Of a stretch of DNA of 64,000 nucleotides, positions 6,703 through 15,728 are shown one piece after another. The notes below the pieces were generated by a model. That model ran no database searches, had not been told where the DNA came from, and saw nothing but the letters and a program-made list of their open reading frames with translations. The DNA comes from Chromatiales bacterium 21-64-14 (GTDB lineage Bacteria; Pseudomonadota; Gammaproteobacteria; 21-64-14). How positions within the stretch are numbered: the stretch's first letter is position 1; every line of letters begins with the position of its first letter. The position numbers and the translations under genes are program-made. The DNA is taken from NCBI GenBank assembly GCA_002255365.1, contig NCBI01000022.1, positions 38,613-102,612 on the forward strand. Reading direction: 5' to 3'.

Positions 6703-8349
6703 TCAGGCAAAGACCACCCAGGTGGTGGCGATATATTTGACCCCACGCTGCAGGGTGACGCCGCGGTGCTCGTGGGTCCAGAACGGCGGGAACACGATCA
6801 GCTTACCCTCCTCGGGGCGTACTTGTGTTTGTTGGTACAGAAATTCGGTCTCTCCGCCCGGGCCTTCCACGTCGTTCAGGTACCAGATCACTACCAGTTG
6901 ACGGTGGCTGAATTCATGACTGCCGCCGTCGATATGCCAGTGGTAATGCTCGCCCGGGCGGGTGCGCTGGATGCCGTATCCCATGTCCTTGAACGGCCCT
7001 TTGAAGAACGGGAAGCTTGCGCGGAATTCCCGCACCACCTTTCCGAGGGACTGAAAGAGGGCGCGGTCGATATCTTTCCAGTGTTCCTTGCCGCTGACCA
7101 CCAGGTCGGTGTCCTCCAGCCAGATGGTCTCGAACGCCCGGGCCCGGTGCCCGTGGTCGGCGTAGCCCCGGCGCTCCAGCGCAGCCCGCCTTCGAGCCTC
7201 AGGCGATGCCGAGCTTCTCGGCTCCCGCCGGCGAGGCGGACGCGCCGGCGCCGTCCACGCAGGAGGTCCTCGCGCGCCTGGGCAAGCCCGCGCCCGCGCC
7301 GCGAGGATCAAGGTTTCCATGGCGGCGGCGCAATCCTTGGGATCCTGCCGGTAGAGTTGCAGCATCTGCACGGCCATCGAACGCCAGTGGGTGACGCCGG
7401 CGCTAATCGCCGTGTTCAAGGGATCCAGGTCCCGGTTTTCGATCCACTGGTGGTAGGCGTCTACAAGGCCCGGGAACAGTTCCTTGCGCATCCCCGTCAG
7501 GTTGGCGAAGTAGAAATGCAGGGATGCTGGATCCAGCACCTTCAGCAGGGTCGGAAGCGTAGACAAGCAGTCCGCCAACAGGTCACGCACCGCGCGCGCC
7601 ACGATCTCCACCCGGGAGCGGGGCAGGGTGGCGAGCAGCGCTTCCCAATCCGTGCCCAGTTCATGACCCACCATGACCTCCCCGGCTTCGTGCAGGATCA
7701 GGGTTTCCACCTCGTTGCCGGTCATCGCCTCCAGGGCGCCGTCCGGGTCCCGTTCAAAGTCGTAGTATGCGATCGCCCGGCCCATGGGATTGTCGCGGCG
7801 GCTCCAGCGCCATTCCTCCACCTTCTCCCAGATCAGGCGGCGCAAGGACTCGCGCCGCACGAAGATCGTATCCTGCAGGCTCATGGCCGGCGGCGCGCTC
7901 AGGTCGCGGGCGTATTCGCGGGCGGAGATCAGCACCGTGAAGCCGTTGTAGCGCTCCCGGCGTTCGAGATGCGCCAGAAAAAAATGTGGCTTCGCGCGGC
8001 GCCCGATGCCGCCGCTGTAGACCAATCCGCGCGGGATCACCGCGGCGTTGATCGCAGCGGTATCGAAAGGATCGTAGCGCTGTCCGTTCACCGGCACCGG
8101 TTCAAACGGTGCGTCTTCCAGCTGTTCCCACAACTGTTCGCGCGCCGTGAGCCAGTCCCCCACCGCACGTTTCGGTAGCGTGGCGCGAAACGAGTGCCCC
8201 TGCTCCCAGCGGTAGTATTCACGCATCCTGAGAAGATAGACGCACAAGGTATCGTCACCGGCATGCCGGGCATCCGAAATATGGCAGTTCCGCTGGACCG
8301 CGCTGCGCAAGGTTTCCAATTCGGGATCCATGACGATCCAGAGCTCCAT
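6703..8349 (-). CDS. Conserved unknown protein joined to a prolyl-4-hydroxylase-type Fe(II)/2OG domain
   Basis: The reading frame encodes 548 residues. Residues 1-365 form a helical protein I associate with the uncharacterised Sfum_1244 family (recollection, not a search). The last 150 residues are a 2OG-Fe(II) oxygenase, with ligands in HYHWHIDGGSH and in FWTHEHRGVTLQRGVKY. The joining stretch (about residues 360-405) is an Arg/Pro/Ala run that looks like out-of-frame coding. In another frame the first part could end at a TGA at 7199-7201. So this may be two genes joined by a frameshift, or a true fusion with a disordered linker. Confidence 0.6.
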   Translation of the reverse strand: MELWIVMDPELETLRSAVQRNCHISDARHAGDDTLCVYLLRMREYYRWEQGHSFRATLPKRAVGDWLTAREQLWEQLEDAPFEPVPVNGQRYDPFDTAAINAAVIPRGLVYSGGIGRRAKPHFFLAHLERRERYNGFTVLISAREYARDLSAPPAMSLQDTIFVRRESLRRLIWEKVEEWRWSRRDNPMGRAIAYYDFERDPDGALEAMTGNEVETLILHEAGEVMVGHELGTDWEALLATLPRSRVEIVARAVRDLLADCLSTLPTLLKVLDPASLHFYFANLTGMRKELFPGLVDAYHQWIENRDLDPLNTAISAGVTHWRSMAVQMLQLYRQDPKDCAAAMETLILAARARACPGARGPPAWTAPARPPRRREPRSSASPEARRRAALERRGYADHGHRARAFETIWLEDTDLVVSGKEHWKDIDRALFQSLGKVVREFRASFPFFKGPFKDMGYGIQRTRPGEHYHWHIDGGSHEFSHRQLVVIWYLNDVEGPGGETEFLYQQTQVRPEEGKLIVFPPFWTHEHRGVTLQRGVKYIATTWVVFA

Positions 8350-8504
8350 GGGAATAGGGGCCGGTCACGGTTGGCGGATCGGGGAAATTCCCGAGTAGAA
8401 TACTATGTTTTGATGCTAACACGATCCCGCGATCCCCGCCAAGCGCGGCGCAACCCCGGTATACTCACCGGATTCGGGATTAAGAGCACGGGAGGAACGG
8501 GACG

Positions 8505-9059
8505 GTGCGTGTCAAGAGCCGTTGGAACAAGACCGACAAACCCCATACACCGGATGAAATTGCCAGCGCACTCGCCTTCATCCTTTGGCGCATCGCCACC
8601 AACGGGCTGTTGGAGTTGGAGAACGAAGGTTTCCAGACCGATACCCAACTGCAGCGGCTCACTGCGATCGCGGAATTCATGGCCTTCCTGGTCCATGTGT
8701 CGGACCGGCTCGCCGCTACGCAGATGGGCGACTCGGAGCGCGCGCAGTTTGTCAACGGACTGGGCCGTTACGTAGCCGATACCGTTTCCGACAATATCGC
8801 GGATGTGCTGGGGGAAGGGGATTACCGGGCGTCGTTCATCGACACCTTGAACGAGCGTATGGGGGAATACGCGGACTACGGATTCAGCGCAAGCGATGGT
8901 CCGGACTTTGGGTTTCTACGCCAGTTCGGCCAGCGGGTAACCGCGACCATGGGACCCAGGGACAGCCGCTGGATCCTGGAACAGATCATGGAGGTGGAAG
9001 CCCCGGAATCCGTGCAGACCCTCAGAAAGGCGATGTGGAACCTGTTTTCCTGGACCTGA
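8505..9059 (+). CDS. Conserved-looking hypothetical protein, 184 aa
   Basis: A GTG start following GGAGGAACGGGACG opens a helical 184-residue protein (MRVKSRWNKTDKPH). It has no membrane segment or recognisable catalytic motif. Landmarks are ALAFILWRIATNGLLELENEGF near the N-terminus and WILEQIMEVEAPE near the C-terminus. It converges with the small gene at 9191 across a hairpin. I do not know the function. Confidence 0.65.
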   Translation: MRVKSRWNKTDKPHTPDEIASALAFILWRIATNGLLELENEGFQTDTQLQRLTAIAEFMAFLVHVSDRLAATQMGDSERAQFVNGLGRYVADTVSDNIADVLGEGDYRASFIDTLNERMGEYADYGFSASDGPDFGFLRQFGQRVTATMGPRDSRWILEQIMEVEAPESVQTLRKAMWNLFSWT

Positions 9060-9136
9060 CTGGGCGCAGGGCGCGGTACGCGGCGCTGCCGTACGTAGGG
9101 CGGGAGGGAGAGCCCCCAGGATCATGACGCCGTACG

Positions 9137-9171
9137 GGCGGGAACAAGGCCTGGTAGGACCTGTTCCCGCC
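9137..9171. terminator. Hairpin between convergent genes
   Basis: GGCGGGAACA (9137-9146) pairs exactly with TGTTCCCGCC (9162-9171). There is no T tract, so it may act as a bidirectional barrier or weak terminator between genes ending at 9059 and 9191. Confidence 0.5.
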
Positions 9172-9190
9172 ATCCTGACGGCCTAGCCGG

Positions 9191-9388
9191 CTACTTCTTG
9201 AGCCAGGGACTGAAGTTGTCCGCCTTCTGTACGAGCCCGTCTTCGTAACCCGCGTCGTAGGCCGCGTTGACCCGCTGCTCTTCGCGCTTGGGATTGTGCA
9301 GATAGCCGCCTTCCCAGCCGTGGATATACTCCGGGTCTACCCCCGCCTTCTCCATCTTGGTGATCGCCTCGTAGTACGCCTGGTTCAT
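9191..9388 (-). CDS. Small conserved-looking protein, 65 aa
   Basis: The start has GAGGA at good spacing. The protein (MNQAYYEAITKMEKAGVDPEYI...) is hydrophilic and rich in Tyr and Gly. GWEGGYLHNPKREEQRV and NAAYDAGYEDG are its most distinctive motifs. It has no Cys and no membrane segment. I believe similar proteins occur in other sulfur oxidisers but cannot name a family. It precedes the TrpD-like gene on the same strand, 61 bases apart, and may be co-transcribed with it. Confidence 0.6.
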   Translation of the reverse strand: MNQAYYEAITKMEKAGVDPEYIHGWEGGYLHNPKREEQRVNAAYDAGYEDGLVQKADNFSPWLKK

Positions 9389-9451
9389 GGATCAGTCCTC
9401 ACTGGTTGGTCATACACGTTCGTGTCCATAGCGCCTCGTGCACTTCGGTGT

Positions 9452-10576
9452 TCAGGCCTGGAACCGGGCCAGCGCTGCGCCGGAGTCGAGGGCCCCGCGG
9501 ACCGTCGCGGCGGCCTCCGGCAGGGAAGCGTAGCGCCCAATGTGGGTCAGGCAGATCGCCGCGGAATACACGAGACTGTCGCGGGTCGGCCCGGGGTGCC
9601 CGTGCAAGGCCTCGATCCCGGCGGCGGCCGCCGCCGTTGCCACCGCGCCGCGATCGAATTCGAGAGCCACGCCGTCGCCGGATTCACCGGCGGCCGGCAC
9701 GCTCTGCGGCAACGGCACCGCGCGGGTCGGTTGCACGATGCCCAGGGTGGTTGGGTCCACCAGGATCTGTTGTTCCGTACCGCGCTCGCGATAGGAGAAG
9801 ACCTTGGCCGGTTGCTGTAGCGAGGGGATGACACCGCCCTCCACGCCACGGATGATCATCGCGGAGTCGAAACCCGCGTGGCGTGCCAGCAGCGCATAGA
9901 CCCGCGGATAGGCCTTGTGGACGTAGCCGGTCATCAGGTGGGTACGCCGGCGCGCACGCAGGGGACCGATCAATACCTCGACGGTGGTGAGGCAGGGCCG
10001 TTTGACGATCAGGTTGCGCAACCGCGTGAGTGCGTGCAGCGGGGGGCAGAACAGGCGCTGATCCACGTAGGCCCACCCCTGCGCCGGGTCGCCGAGGCGC
10101 TGGGCGGCCTGGGCGGCGCTAAGGTTCACCTGCAGACCCGCCGCCGCCAACACCGCGCTGTGACTCACGCCGTACTTGGGACCGACGGATTCCGCCCCGT
10201 GCGACACCGCTGGCACGCCGCAGGCGGCCAGCACGCAGGGCAGGAACGGGGAGGCGGGGAGGGTACGGGTATAGCCGTCGTAGGGATCTGCCACATCCAC
10301 CAATTCGTCCACCGGGGCCACCGTAGCACCGGTGACGTCGATCAAGGCCTGCAGGACACCCTGATTCTCCTCATCGGTCTCACGCTTCATCCGCAACGCG
10401 ATGAAAAACACCGCGGCCTGAATCGGGTCGATCTTGTCGTCCAGGATCAACCGCATCACCCGGCGGGCCTCGTCGTAGGAGAGGTCTTTGCTCAACTCCG
10501 GCCCGGTGGCGATCTTCTGGATGCAGGAACGGACTGCGTCCTGCGCCTCCGGGTCGAGCACGTTGGGTGCCAGCAT
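9452..10576 (-). CDS. Anthranilate phosphoribosyltransferase-like protein (TrpD2-type)
   Basis: The 374-residue protein shows the TrpD/MTH fold: an N-terminal helical domain (LSYDEARRVMRLILDDKIDPIQAAVFFIALRMK split by a turn), then a phosphoribosyl-binding part with HGAESVGPKYGVS and GVEGGVIP. True TrpD makes phosphoribosyl-anthranilate in tryptophan synthesis. There are no other trp genes here, and TrpD2-like proteins outside trp operons bind nucleic acid or have unknown roles. I therefore do not assign the tryptophan function. The start is preceded by AAAGG. Confidence 0.8.
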   Translation of the reverse strand: MLAPNVLDPEAQDAVRSCIQKIATGPELSKDLSYDEARRVMRLILDDKIDPIQAAVFFIALRMKRETDEENQGVLQALIDVTGATVAPVDELVDVADPYDGYTRTLPASPFLPCVLAACGVPAVSHGAESVGPKYGVSHSAVLAAAGLQVNLSAAQAAQRLGDPAQGWAYVDQRLFCPPLHALTRLRNLIVKRPCLTTVEVLIGPLRARRRTHLMTGYVHKAYPRVYALLARHAGFDSAMIIRGVEGGVIPSLQQPAKVFSYRERGTEQQILVDPTTLGIVQPTRAVPLPQSVPAAGESGDGVALEFDRGAVATAAAAAGIEALHGHPGPTRDSLVYSAAICLTHIGRYASLPEAAATVRGALDSGAALARFQA

Positions 10577-10734
10577 GGATTTACCTTTAATCCTGTACCA
10601 CAGTGTTCTTGGGAGACAATCATCCCGAAACGGGCCTAGAACCCGCCCGGGTCAGTATAGGGAGCCACCCTCTAGGCCTGAATATCCCCATGGGGAGGGT
10701 TCGGGACCCGGCAGGAACTGCGGATGAGCCCCCT

Positions 10735-11010
10735 TCAACGTCCTTTGTGGCCCAATTCACGGCCCGGGGCGATCCGGTCGCGGACCATCTGTTTGAGTTG
10801 TTTGGACTCGGGGAATTCGTGGGTGGCGCGGCGCGAGTGCAGAATCTCGCCGTCGAGGCGAATCTCGAACGCGCCCCCGGTGCCGGGGATCAGGCTGACC
10901 TCGCCAAGTTCCGTGTCGAAGGTCATGAGCAGCTCCTGTGCCATCCAGGCGGCGCGCAGGACGAAACGGCACTGGGTGCAATATTCGATTTCCAGGCGGG
11001 GTGCGGGCAT
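10735..11010 (-). CDS. SelT/SelW/SelH (Rdx) family selenoprotein-like protein
   Basis: This 91-residue thioredoxin-like protein opens with EIEYCTQCRFVLRAAW, the Rdx-family redox motif with Cys in both positions (CTQC) rather than selenocysteine. The later GTGGAFEIRLDGE and HEFPESKQLKQMVRD segments complete the family signature. Such proteins are thought to act in thiol redox control. GAGGACA precedes the ATG. Confidence 0.88.
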   Translation of the reverse strand: MPAPRLEIEYCTQCRFVLRAAWMAQELLMTFDTELGEVSLIPGTGGAFEIRLDGEILHSRRATHEFPESKQLKQMVRDRIAPGRELGHKGR

Positions 11011-11229
11011 GGTGGATGTCCTCGGGCCGTCGTTCTGTGGCCCTAATGGCCTGGCCTTTCGGGGACTGGGCCTCTAGCCTAGCGGCTTCGAAGTCGCGGC
11101 GCAATTACCATGTCGCACGGTCCGCGAGGTACGCACGGGGGTCGGTGCGCGGTAATATAGGGCCTTGCCCAGTGCGCGGGACCGTGGGCGTCGTGTCCAC
11201 CCCGCCGCCGGGCCATCAGGAGGCAGGCT

Positions 11230-11667
11230 ATGCCGAACGAGGCGGAGGAGATTGATCTGGCCAGCGGGATCGCGGCCTTCGAGAGCAAACAATTCTCGAG
11301 GGCGATCCAGTTGTTATCACCCGTGGCGGAGCAGGGTAATGCGGATGCCCAGCATCGGCTCGGGATCATGTATCAGAACGGTCTCGGGGGGGTGCGCAAC
11401 GAGGCGCTGGCGGTTAAATGGATGCACGCCGCGGCGGAGCAGGGCCATGCCCTGGCATGCCACGGCATGGGTTTCATGTATCTACAGGGCGATTGTGTGG
11501 ACCGCGACGGCAGTCAGGCCGTGGCTTGGTTCGAACGCGCAGCGAAGCAGGGTCTCGCCGGATCGCAGACCACGCTCGCCATGATGTACGCCGAAGGCAA
11601 TGGCGTGGAAAAGGATCCGGTGGAGGCGAAAAAATGGTATCGGATGGCGGGCTTTGATCCGGAGTAA
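11230..11667 (+). CDS. Sel1-repeat (TPR-like) protein
   Basis: Three to four Sel1-like repeats cover most of the 145 residues, seen in AQHRLGIMYQNGLGG, ACHGMGFMYLQGDCV and SQTTLAMMYAEGNGV. These alpha/alpha repeats are protein-protein scaffolds. There is no signal peptide, so it is cytoplasmic. A strong AGGAGG lies upstream of the ATG. It is followed 44 bases later by dsrS on the same strand. Confidence 0.85.
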   Translation: MPNEAEEIDLASGIAAFESKQFSRAIQLLSPVAEQGNADAQHRLGIMYQNGLGGVRNEALAVKWMHAAAEQGHALACHGMGFMYLQGDCVDRDGSQAVAWFERAAKQGLAGSQTTLAMMYAEGNGVEKDPVEAKKWYRMAGFDPE

Positions 11668-11711
11668 TCGCCTAGGCACGGTGATCCGCTGCCCCAAGTT
11701 CAGGTTGTCCA

Positions 11712-12842
11712 ATGGAACTTTCCAGCGAAGACGTCCTGCGGTTGAAGGTTCTGTTGGCGAACCAGCTGCAGGCGGTACGCATCGACGAATCCTCAATGAG
11801 CGTCCATGGCCTGTCAGGCGATCGGGAGGCCGTGGTCAAGCTCAATCCGGCAGGCCGGGACGAAGACTACCTGCGCTTGGTCCGCGAGTTGCTTTCACTC
11901 CATGTGTTGGGCAGCCCGGGCGGCTACCCGGTGTACATCCAGCGCTGGACCCGCATGGGCCAGGCCCGGGACCAGAGCCTGGAGCGTTTGTTGCTGCTGG
12001 GAGAGCCCGAAGCCGTGGTGGCGGTGGTCCACGCATCCGGGCTGACCAATGAACTGGCGCGCCGCGCGTGGTGGACCATGCCGATCAGTGTCAACGCGCG
12101 GCGCATGCTGGAGCGTGACTGCGTGGCGCGGGGTACCATGGGGCCGATCCTCGCGGAGGCCCTGGTGGAATATCTGCCCTTCGAGGAAGAACCCGAAGCG
12201 ATCATCGAGACGGTGCGTCTGGTGTTGCAGCCCGGCCTGATCAGTGGCGACCGGCGCCGGCAGCTCTGGGCCAAGGGCGCCCACCGGAACGTCTACTACG
12301 TGGGATTCCTACAGACGGTACCCGATGCCCTCCCCGGGGCCTACGCGCCCAGCCCGGTATTCGAGGCCCTGCACCGGCCTCTGGCGGACCTGTCCGAGGA
12401 CGGAAATCCATTCGCCGCCCAACTCCACCGGTGTCTCGACGCACCCGGTCAGGGCTTCCTGCAGACCGCAGAGGCGGTGCTACGCCGCCCCGTGGATCAG
12501 GATGTGGTGGTGGTGGTATTCGAAGCCATCGCCGCGTATTTTTCCGCGGTGGCGCCGACAGGTCCGGCCATGACGGATATGCAAGAGGCTGTAGGGGAGG
12601 CGGAGGCCGTCTGTGCGCCTTCCCGTTCCACGGCGCCCGCCGCGCTTGGCGCCATTCTGGAACGCGTACCGGCAGCGCGCGCACAGGTAGTTGCGTTACG
12701 GGCACTATCCCGGGTTGGTGAGCCGATGCTGCGTCCCATCTTCGCGCGCACCACTGCCACCGGTTCGTTGATGCGCCGCAAACTGGAACCGCTCACCGGT
12801 CCGATGTTCCAACAATTCGCGCGACTGCGCGGGCGAGTGTAG
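11712..12842 (+). CDS. dsrS: Sulfur oxidation protein DsrS
   Basis: The N-terminus (MELSSEDVLRLKVLLANQ, then LGSPGGYPVYIQRWTRMGQ and LLLLGEPEAVVAVV) matches what I remember of DsrS, the soluble protein encoded at the end of the dsr cluster of Allochromatium vinosum. DsrS is needed for full sulfur-globule oxidation but has no known catalytic role. The 376-residue length is appropriate. Here it lies about 10 kb from dsrA, after a Sel1-repeat gene. The assignment rests on recalled sequence and on the sulfur-oxidation context. Confidence 0.8.
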   Translation: MELSSEDVLRLKVLLANQLQAVRIDESSMSVHGLSGDREAVVKLNPAGRDEDYLRLVRELLSLHVLGSPGGYPVYIQRWTRMGQARDQSLERLLLLGEPEAVVAVVHASGLTNELARRAWWTMPISVNARRMLERDCVARGTMGPILAEALVEYLPFEEEPEAIIETVRLVLQPGLISGDRRRQLWAKGAHRNVYYVGFLQTVPDALPGAYAPSPVFEALHRPLADLSEDGNPFAAQLHRCLDAPGQGFLQTAEAVLRRPVDQDVVVVVFEAIAAYFSAVAPTGPAMTDMQEAVGEAEAVCAPSRSTAPAALGAILERVPAARAQVVALRALSRVGEPMLRPIFARTTATGSLMRRKLEPLTGPMFQQFARLRGRV

Positions 12843-12943
12843 TGTTCCACGGTTGGAGACCAGTTCAGGGTTCCCCAAAAGTCTTTGGCCTAGACGCGGT
12901 ACCCAGGCAATGGCTTTCGCCATTGGCAAGGTAGCGGAGGACG

Positions 12944-13483
12944 ATGACCACTCTGCGTTTGTGCAAAGTCCTTCTTACCTTGGTGGTCAAGGTGCCTCAC
13001 AGCGTGATGGACCGTCATCTTCCGGCGTCGCCGGAGGTGGTCGGAGAGGAGTTGGCACGCCAGGTTCACGCCTATGTCCAACGCCAGGATCTGGGCTACT
13101 ATCCGGCGCTGGAATTCCTCCAGAAGCAAGAGGCGGTGGATAGCGACCTGCTCGCGGCCGCCGATACCATCGCTTGGTTTGTTTCCGGTGCCGCACGCGA
13201 AGAAGTGCGGCGCAAGCTACGCCCGGTGTTCTCCAACGTCACGTTCCAATCCGTTCAGTCCCTGGCGTTCACGCTACCGGGCGTGCGTCCCGGCAATCTC
13301 AACGCCTTGCGCGATCTCGCCGAACACTATGCCCTGGACACCGTCAAACTGACCATCACCGTGTCGTCCTTTCAGACCCGGGACGATCCGGAGGCCACCC
13401 GCAAATGGGCACGGCACCTGCTCTGGCGCTGGCTGAGGGATTCCTTCGACAGCCTCGAGGTTACCAGCGCCCAGTTGATTTAG
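12944..13483 (+). CDS. Hypothetical protein, paralogue A of a local pair
   Basis: The 179-residue protein shares a pattern with the protein encoded at 14193. Common features are VMDRHLPASPEVVGEELAR against VMGRHLPVPPGTVGTALAR, a shared YYPALEF/YFPALEY motif, and matching SLAFTLPGVRPG and SMAFTQPRVRPG segments. It has no Cys cluster or membrane segment. GGAGG precedes the ATG. The pair brackets a glutaredoxin gene next to dsrS, so a redox or sulfur link is possible, but I cannot name a family. Confidence 0.65.
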   Translation: MTTLRLCKVLLTLVVKVPHSVMDRHLPASPEVVGEELARQVHAYVQRQDLGYYPALEFLQKQEAVDSDLLAAADTIAWFVSGAAREEVRRKLRPVFSNVTFQSVQSLAFTLPGVRPGNLNALRDLAEHYALDTVKLTITVSSFQTRDDPEATRKWARHLLWRWLRDSFDSLEVTSAQLI

Positions 13484-13893
13484 CCCGCACGAATAATCCG
13501 GCCTACCCGGGCTGGGGGCGCTTTCCGAGCACGTGACACCGATCCTACTACGTATGTCCAGGGAGCAGTTGTTGCGACGCGGCGCCCGTGATCGCACGAT
13601 GAATCCGAGCGCCCCTATGTTCCTATTGACAGGCCTACTCGGGTCGGGAGTCGACGCAGAGAAGCCGATTCGGTAAACTGTCAGCACCGCATCAGGTGCG
13701 AATCGGCGAGGCTTTTGGGGTTCCCGAAGCGGTGTCATGGGTCCGCTGGAGCTTGGCCGCGCCATATAACTATAGGCTGAAGAAGAACAGGTGGTCGGTT
13801 CGTCGATACCGAAAGGCACGACACCGAATACCACGAGTGGTGCTGGGGCATTGCTTACCGGCCCCACATTTTACGCAGGGGTCGTTCACGACC
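13484..13893. other. Intergenic gap before the glutaredoxin gene
   Basis: About 410 bases without a supportable gene. It presumably holds the glutaredoxin promoter; an AT-rich patch near 13764-13772 (ATATAACTAT) could be a -10 region, but I find no convincing partner. The open frames across it have no protein-like features. Confidence 0.4.
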
Positions 13894-14193
13894 ATGAAGA
13901 TTGTCATGTACTGCTCTGGCGACTGCGCGTACTGCTCCCGTGCAGAGCGCCTGCTTGTATCCAAAGGCGTGGAGATCCACAAGATCCGCGTCGATGAATT
14001 CCCGGAGCGGCGCGCGGAGATGACCCGCCTGACCGGGCGAAACACGGTACCCCAAATCTTCATCGGCACGCGTCATGTGGGCGGTTTCGACGACCTGGTC
14101 GAACTGGATATCGACGGAGAACTGGATGAGCTGCTGGGACCCCTGACCCAGGCGCAACCGGGCAGCCCCGTGCCCGACCCCGGGAGCCGCTAG
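13894..14193 (+). CDS. grxC: Glutaredoxin (GrxC type)
   Basis: Starting at MKIVMYCSGDCAYCSRAERLL, the protein has the glutaredoxin fold. The active site is CAYC instead of the usual CPYC; the cis-Pro loop NTVPQIFIG and the GGFDDL glutathione-binding segment are intact. It reduces disulfides with glutathione in the cytoplasm. I trimmed a 66-residue upstream extension because this start gives the family's usual length. Its stop overlaps the GTG start of the next gene, implying translational coupling. Confidence 0.92.
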   Translation: MKIVMYCSGDCAYCSRAERLLVSKGVEIHKIRVDEFPERRAEMTRLTGRNTVPQIFIGTRHVGGFDDLVELDIDGELDELLGPLTQAQPGSPVPDPGSR

Positions 14194-14780
14194 TGGCGCG
14201 ACCTGATGGGTTGCTGATGGGCCTCGAGGTCCGGGTGCATGATTGGGTGATGGGCCGTCATCTGCCGGTCCCGCCCGGCACCGTCGGCACGGCCCTGGCC
14301 CGTTTGGTAGCAGAAGTGGAACGCCGTGAACTCCTGCGTTATTTCCCCGCCCTGGAGTATTTCACCGGGCACCTGGGGATCGATCCCAGCCTGCTGGAGT
14401 GTGCGCATGCCATTGGCTGGCTAGCCGCGGAGCTGGCCCGGGTAGAGCTTCGCCAGCGGCTGGCTACCGTAAGCGCCGGGTTGGACTTCCTCCTGGTGCG
14501 AAGCATGGCGTTTACCCAGCCCCGCGTGCGTCCCGGCGACGACGATGCTGAACAGACCTTGGCGCGGCACTACACGCCGGACCGGCTGCGGATCGATATT
14601 CAGCTTGATCTGGGTCAGCCGGCGACGGAGGAAGATGCCGCGGCCATCGACTACGAGGTCCGGCACCGGTGTTGCCGGCGTTTCGCGGACCTGGAAGTTA
14701 CCTATTGCACGCCCGTATCCGGCCGCCAGGACCCTGGGCCCGGATTTACCCGCCTGCCGCGCGCGCGCAAGGCGCGATAA
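14193..14780 (+). CDS. Hypothetical protein, paralogue B of a local pair
   Basis: A GTG at 14193 overlaps the glutaredoxin stop codon; an ATG at about 14217 is an alternative. The 195-residue protein is related to the one at 12944, sharing the VMxRHLP, ALExF and AFTxPxVRPG landmarks. A Cys pair (RCCRRF) near the C-terminus is specific to this copy. Function unknown. The overlap ties it to glutaredoxin expression. Confidence 0.65.
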   Translation: MARPDGLLMGLEVRVHDWVMGRHLPVPPGTVGTALARLVAEVERRELLRYFPALEYFTGHLGIDPSLLECAHAIGWLAAELARVELRQRLATVSAGLDFLLVRSMAFTQPRVRPGDDDAEQTLARHYTPDRLRIDIQLDLGQPATEEDAAAIDYEVRHRCCRRFADLEVTYCTPVSGRQDPGPGFTRLPRARKAR

Positions 14781-14832
14781 GCGGGTCCGTTCCGCGGCCT
14801 GTGACGTGGCCGGAATAGCGGGTAAACACAAA

Positions 14833-14862
14833 AAAGAGGCCCCGCCGGGGCGGGGCCTCTTT
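14833..14862. terminator. Bidirectional rho-independent terminator
   Basis: AAAGAGGCCCCG (14833-14844) and CGGGGCCTCTTT (14851-14862) form a perfect 12-bp inverted repeat with a 6-base loop. It is flanked by A and T runs and lies between the convergent genes ending at 14780 and 14894. Confidence 0.92.
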
Positions 14863-14893
14863 AGGATACGCCCGATGACGTAAGCGCTCTGCG

Positions 14894-15565
14894 CTAGCGG
14901 TTGTTCCCGCTGAAAGCCGCGAGTAGCTGCAACAGGCTCAGGAACAGGTTGTAGATGGCGACGTATAGGGAAATGGTCGCCATGATGTAATTGGTCTCGC
15001 CCCCATGCACCAGCAGGCTGGTCTGGTAGAGGATATAGCCCCCCATCAGCAGCACGAACATTGCGGATACCGCCAGGGACAAGGCCGGAATGGCGAACAG
15101 CATCGCCGCTAGACCAGCCAGGAACGCCACCAGGATTCCCATCATCACGAACCCTGCGATGAAGCTGAAGTCCTTGCGGCTGATCAGGGCGTACGCCGAC
15201 AGCCCCAGGAATATCGCGCCGGTCCCGCCCAGGGCGTTCATCACGATCTGGCCGCCGTTAGGTAGACTCAGATAGAGGCTGATCACCGGTCCCAGGGTGT
15301 AGCCCATGAATCCGGTCAGGGCAAACACCGACACCAACCCCCACGCGCTGTTGCGCAGGGCGCTGGTGAGATAGAGCAGCCCGAAATAGCCCAGGAGCAC
15401 CACCCACCAGGTAACGGGCGCCGCGTGACTGACCACCGCCCAACCCGCCATGGCCGCGCTGAACAGCAGCGTCAGTGACAGCAGCAGGTAGGTGCTGCGT
15501 ATGACCTTGTTGACTGCCAGGCCACGGCCCGCAGTCTGGGTAATCGTATCTGGATAGGGTCTCAT
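14894..15565 (-). CDS. Bax inhibitor-1/YccA family membrane protein
   Basis: The 223-residue protein has about seven hydrophobic segments. The order is typical of the BI-1/YccA (TMBIM) family, including GLVSVFALTGFMGYTLGP and the C-terminal ETNYIMATISLYVAIYNLF. Members sit in the inner membrane; E. coli YccA modulates the FtsH protease and others leak calcium or protons. GGGAGG is upstream of the start, somewhat far. It stands alone between a shared terminator and tRNA-Ser. Confidence 0.92.
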   Translation of the reverse strand: MRPYPDTITQTAGRGLAVNKVIRSTYLLLSLTLLFSAAMAGWAVVSHAAPVTWWVVLLGYFGLLYLTSALRNSAWGLVSVFALTGFMGYTLGPVISLYLSLPNGGQIVMNALGGTGAIFLGLSAYALISRKDFSFIAGFVMMGILVAFLAGLAAMLFAIPALSLAVSAMFVLLMGGYILYQTSLLVHGGETNYIMATISLYVAIYNLFLSLLQLLAAFSGNNR

Positions 15566-15728
15566 GGTGTACGGCGCCTCCCGATTCGACAGCGACGGCC
15601 GAGCCGTCCCGATGCCACGTTAGAGCGCAAGCGCGCTGTAGGGTTCCAGGATAGCACGCCGGCCTTGTAGGGGGAAAATGGACCCGCTGGTGGGCAGTGT
15701 ACCGGGCTTTCCGCTATGCTTCCCGGCC

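Noticed and set aside
6538..8178. 546-codon frame opposite the fused hydroxylase gene
   Set aside because: It is Arg/Pro/His-rich without motifs and lies opposite a clear oxygenase domain; its length reflects GC bias.
9452..10576. Tryptophan biosynthesis gene trpD
   Set aside because: The fold matches, but no other trp genes are nearby and TrpD2-type proteins have other roles, so the pathway assignment is not supported.
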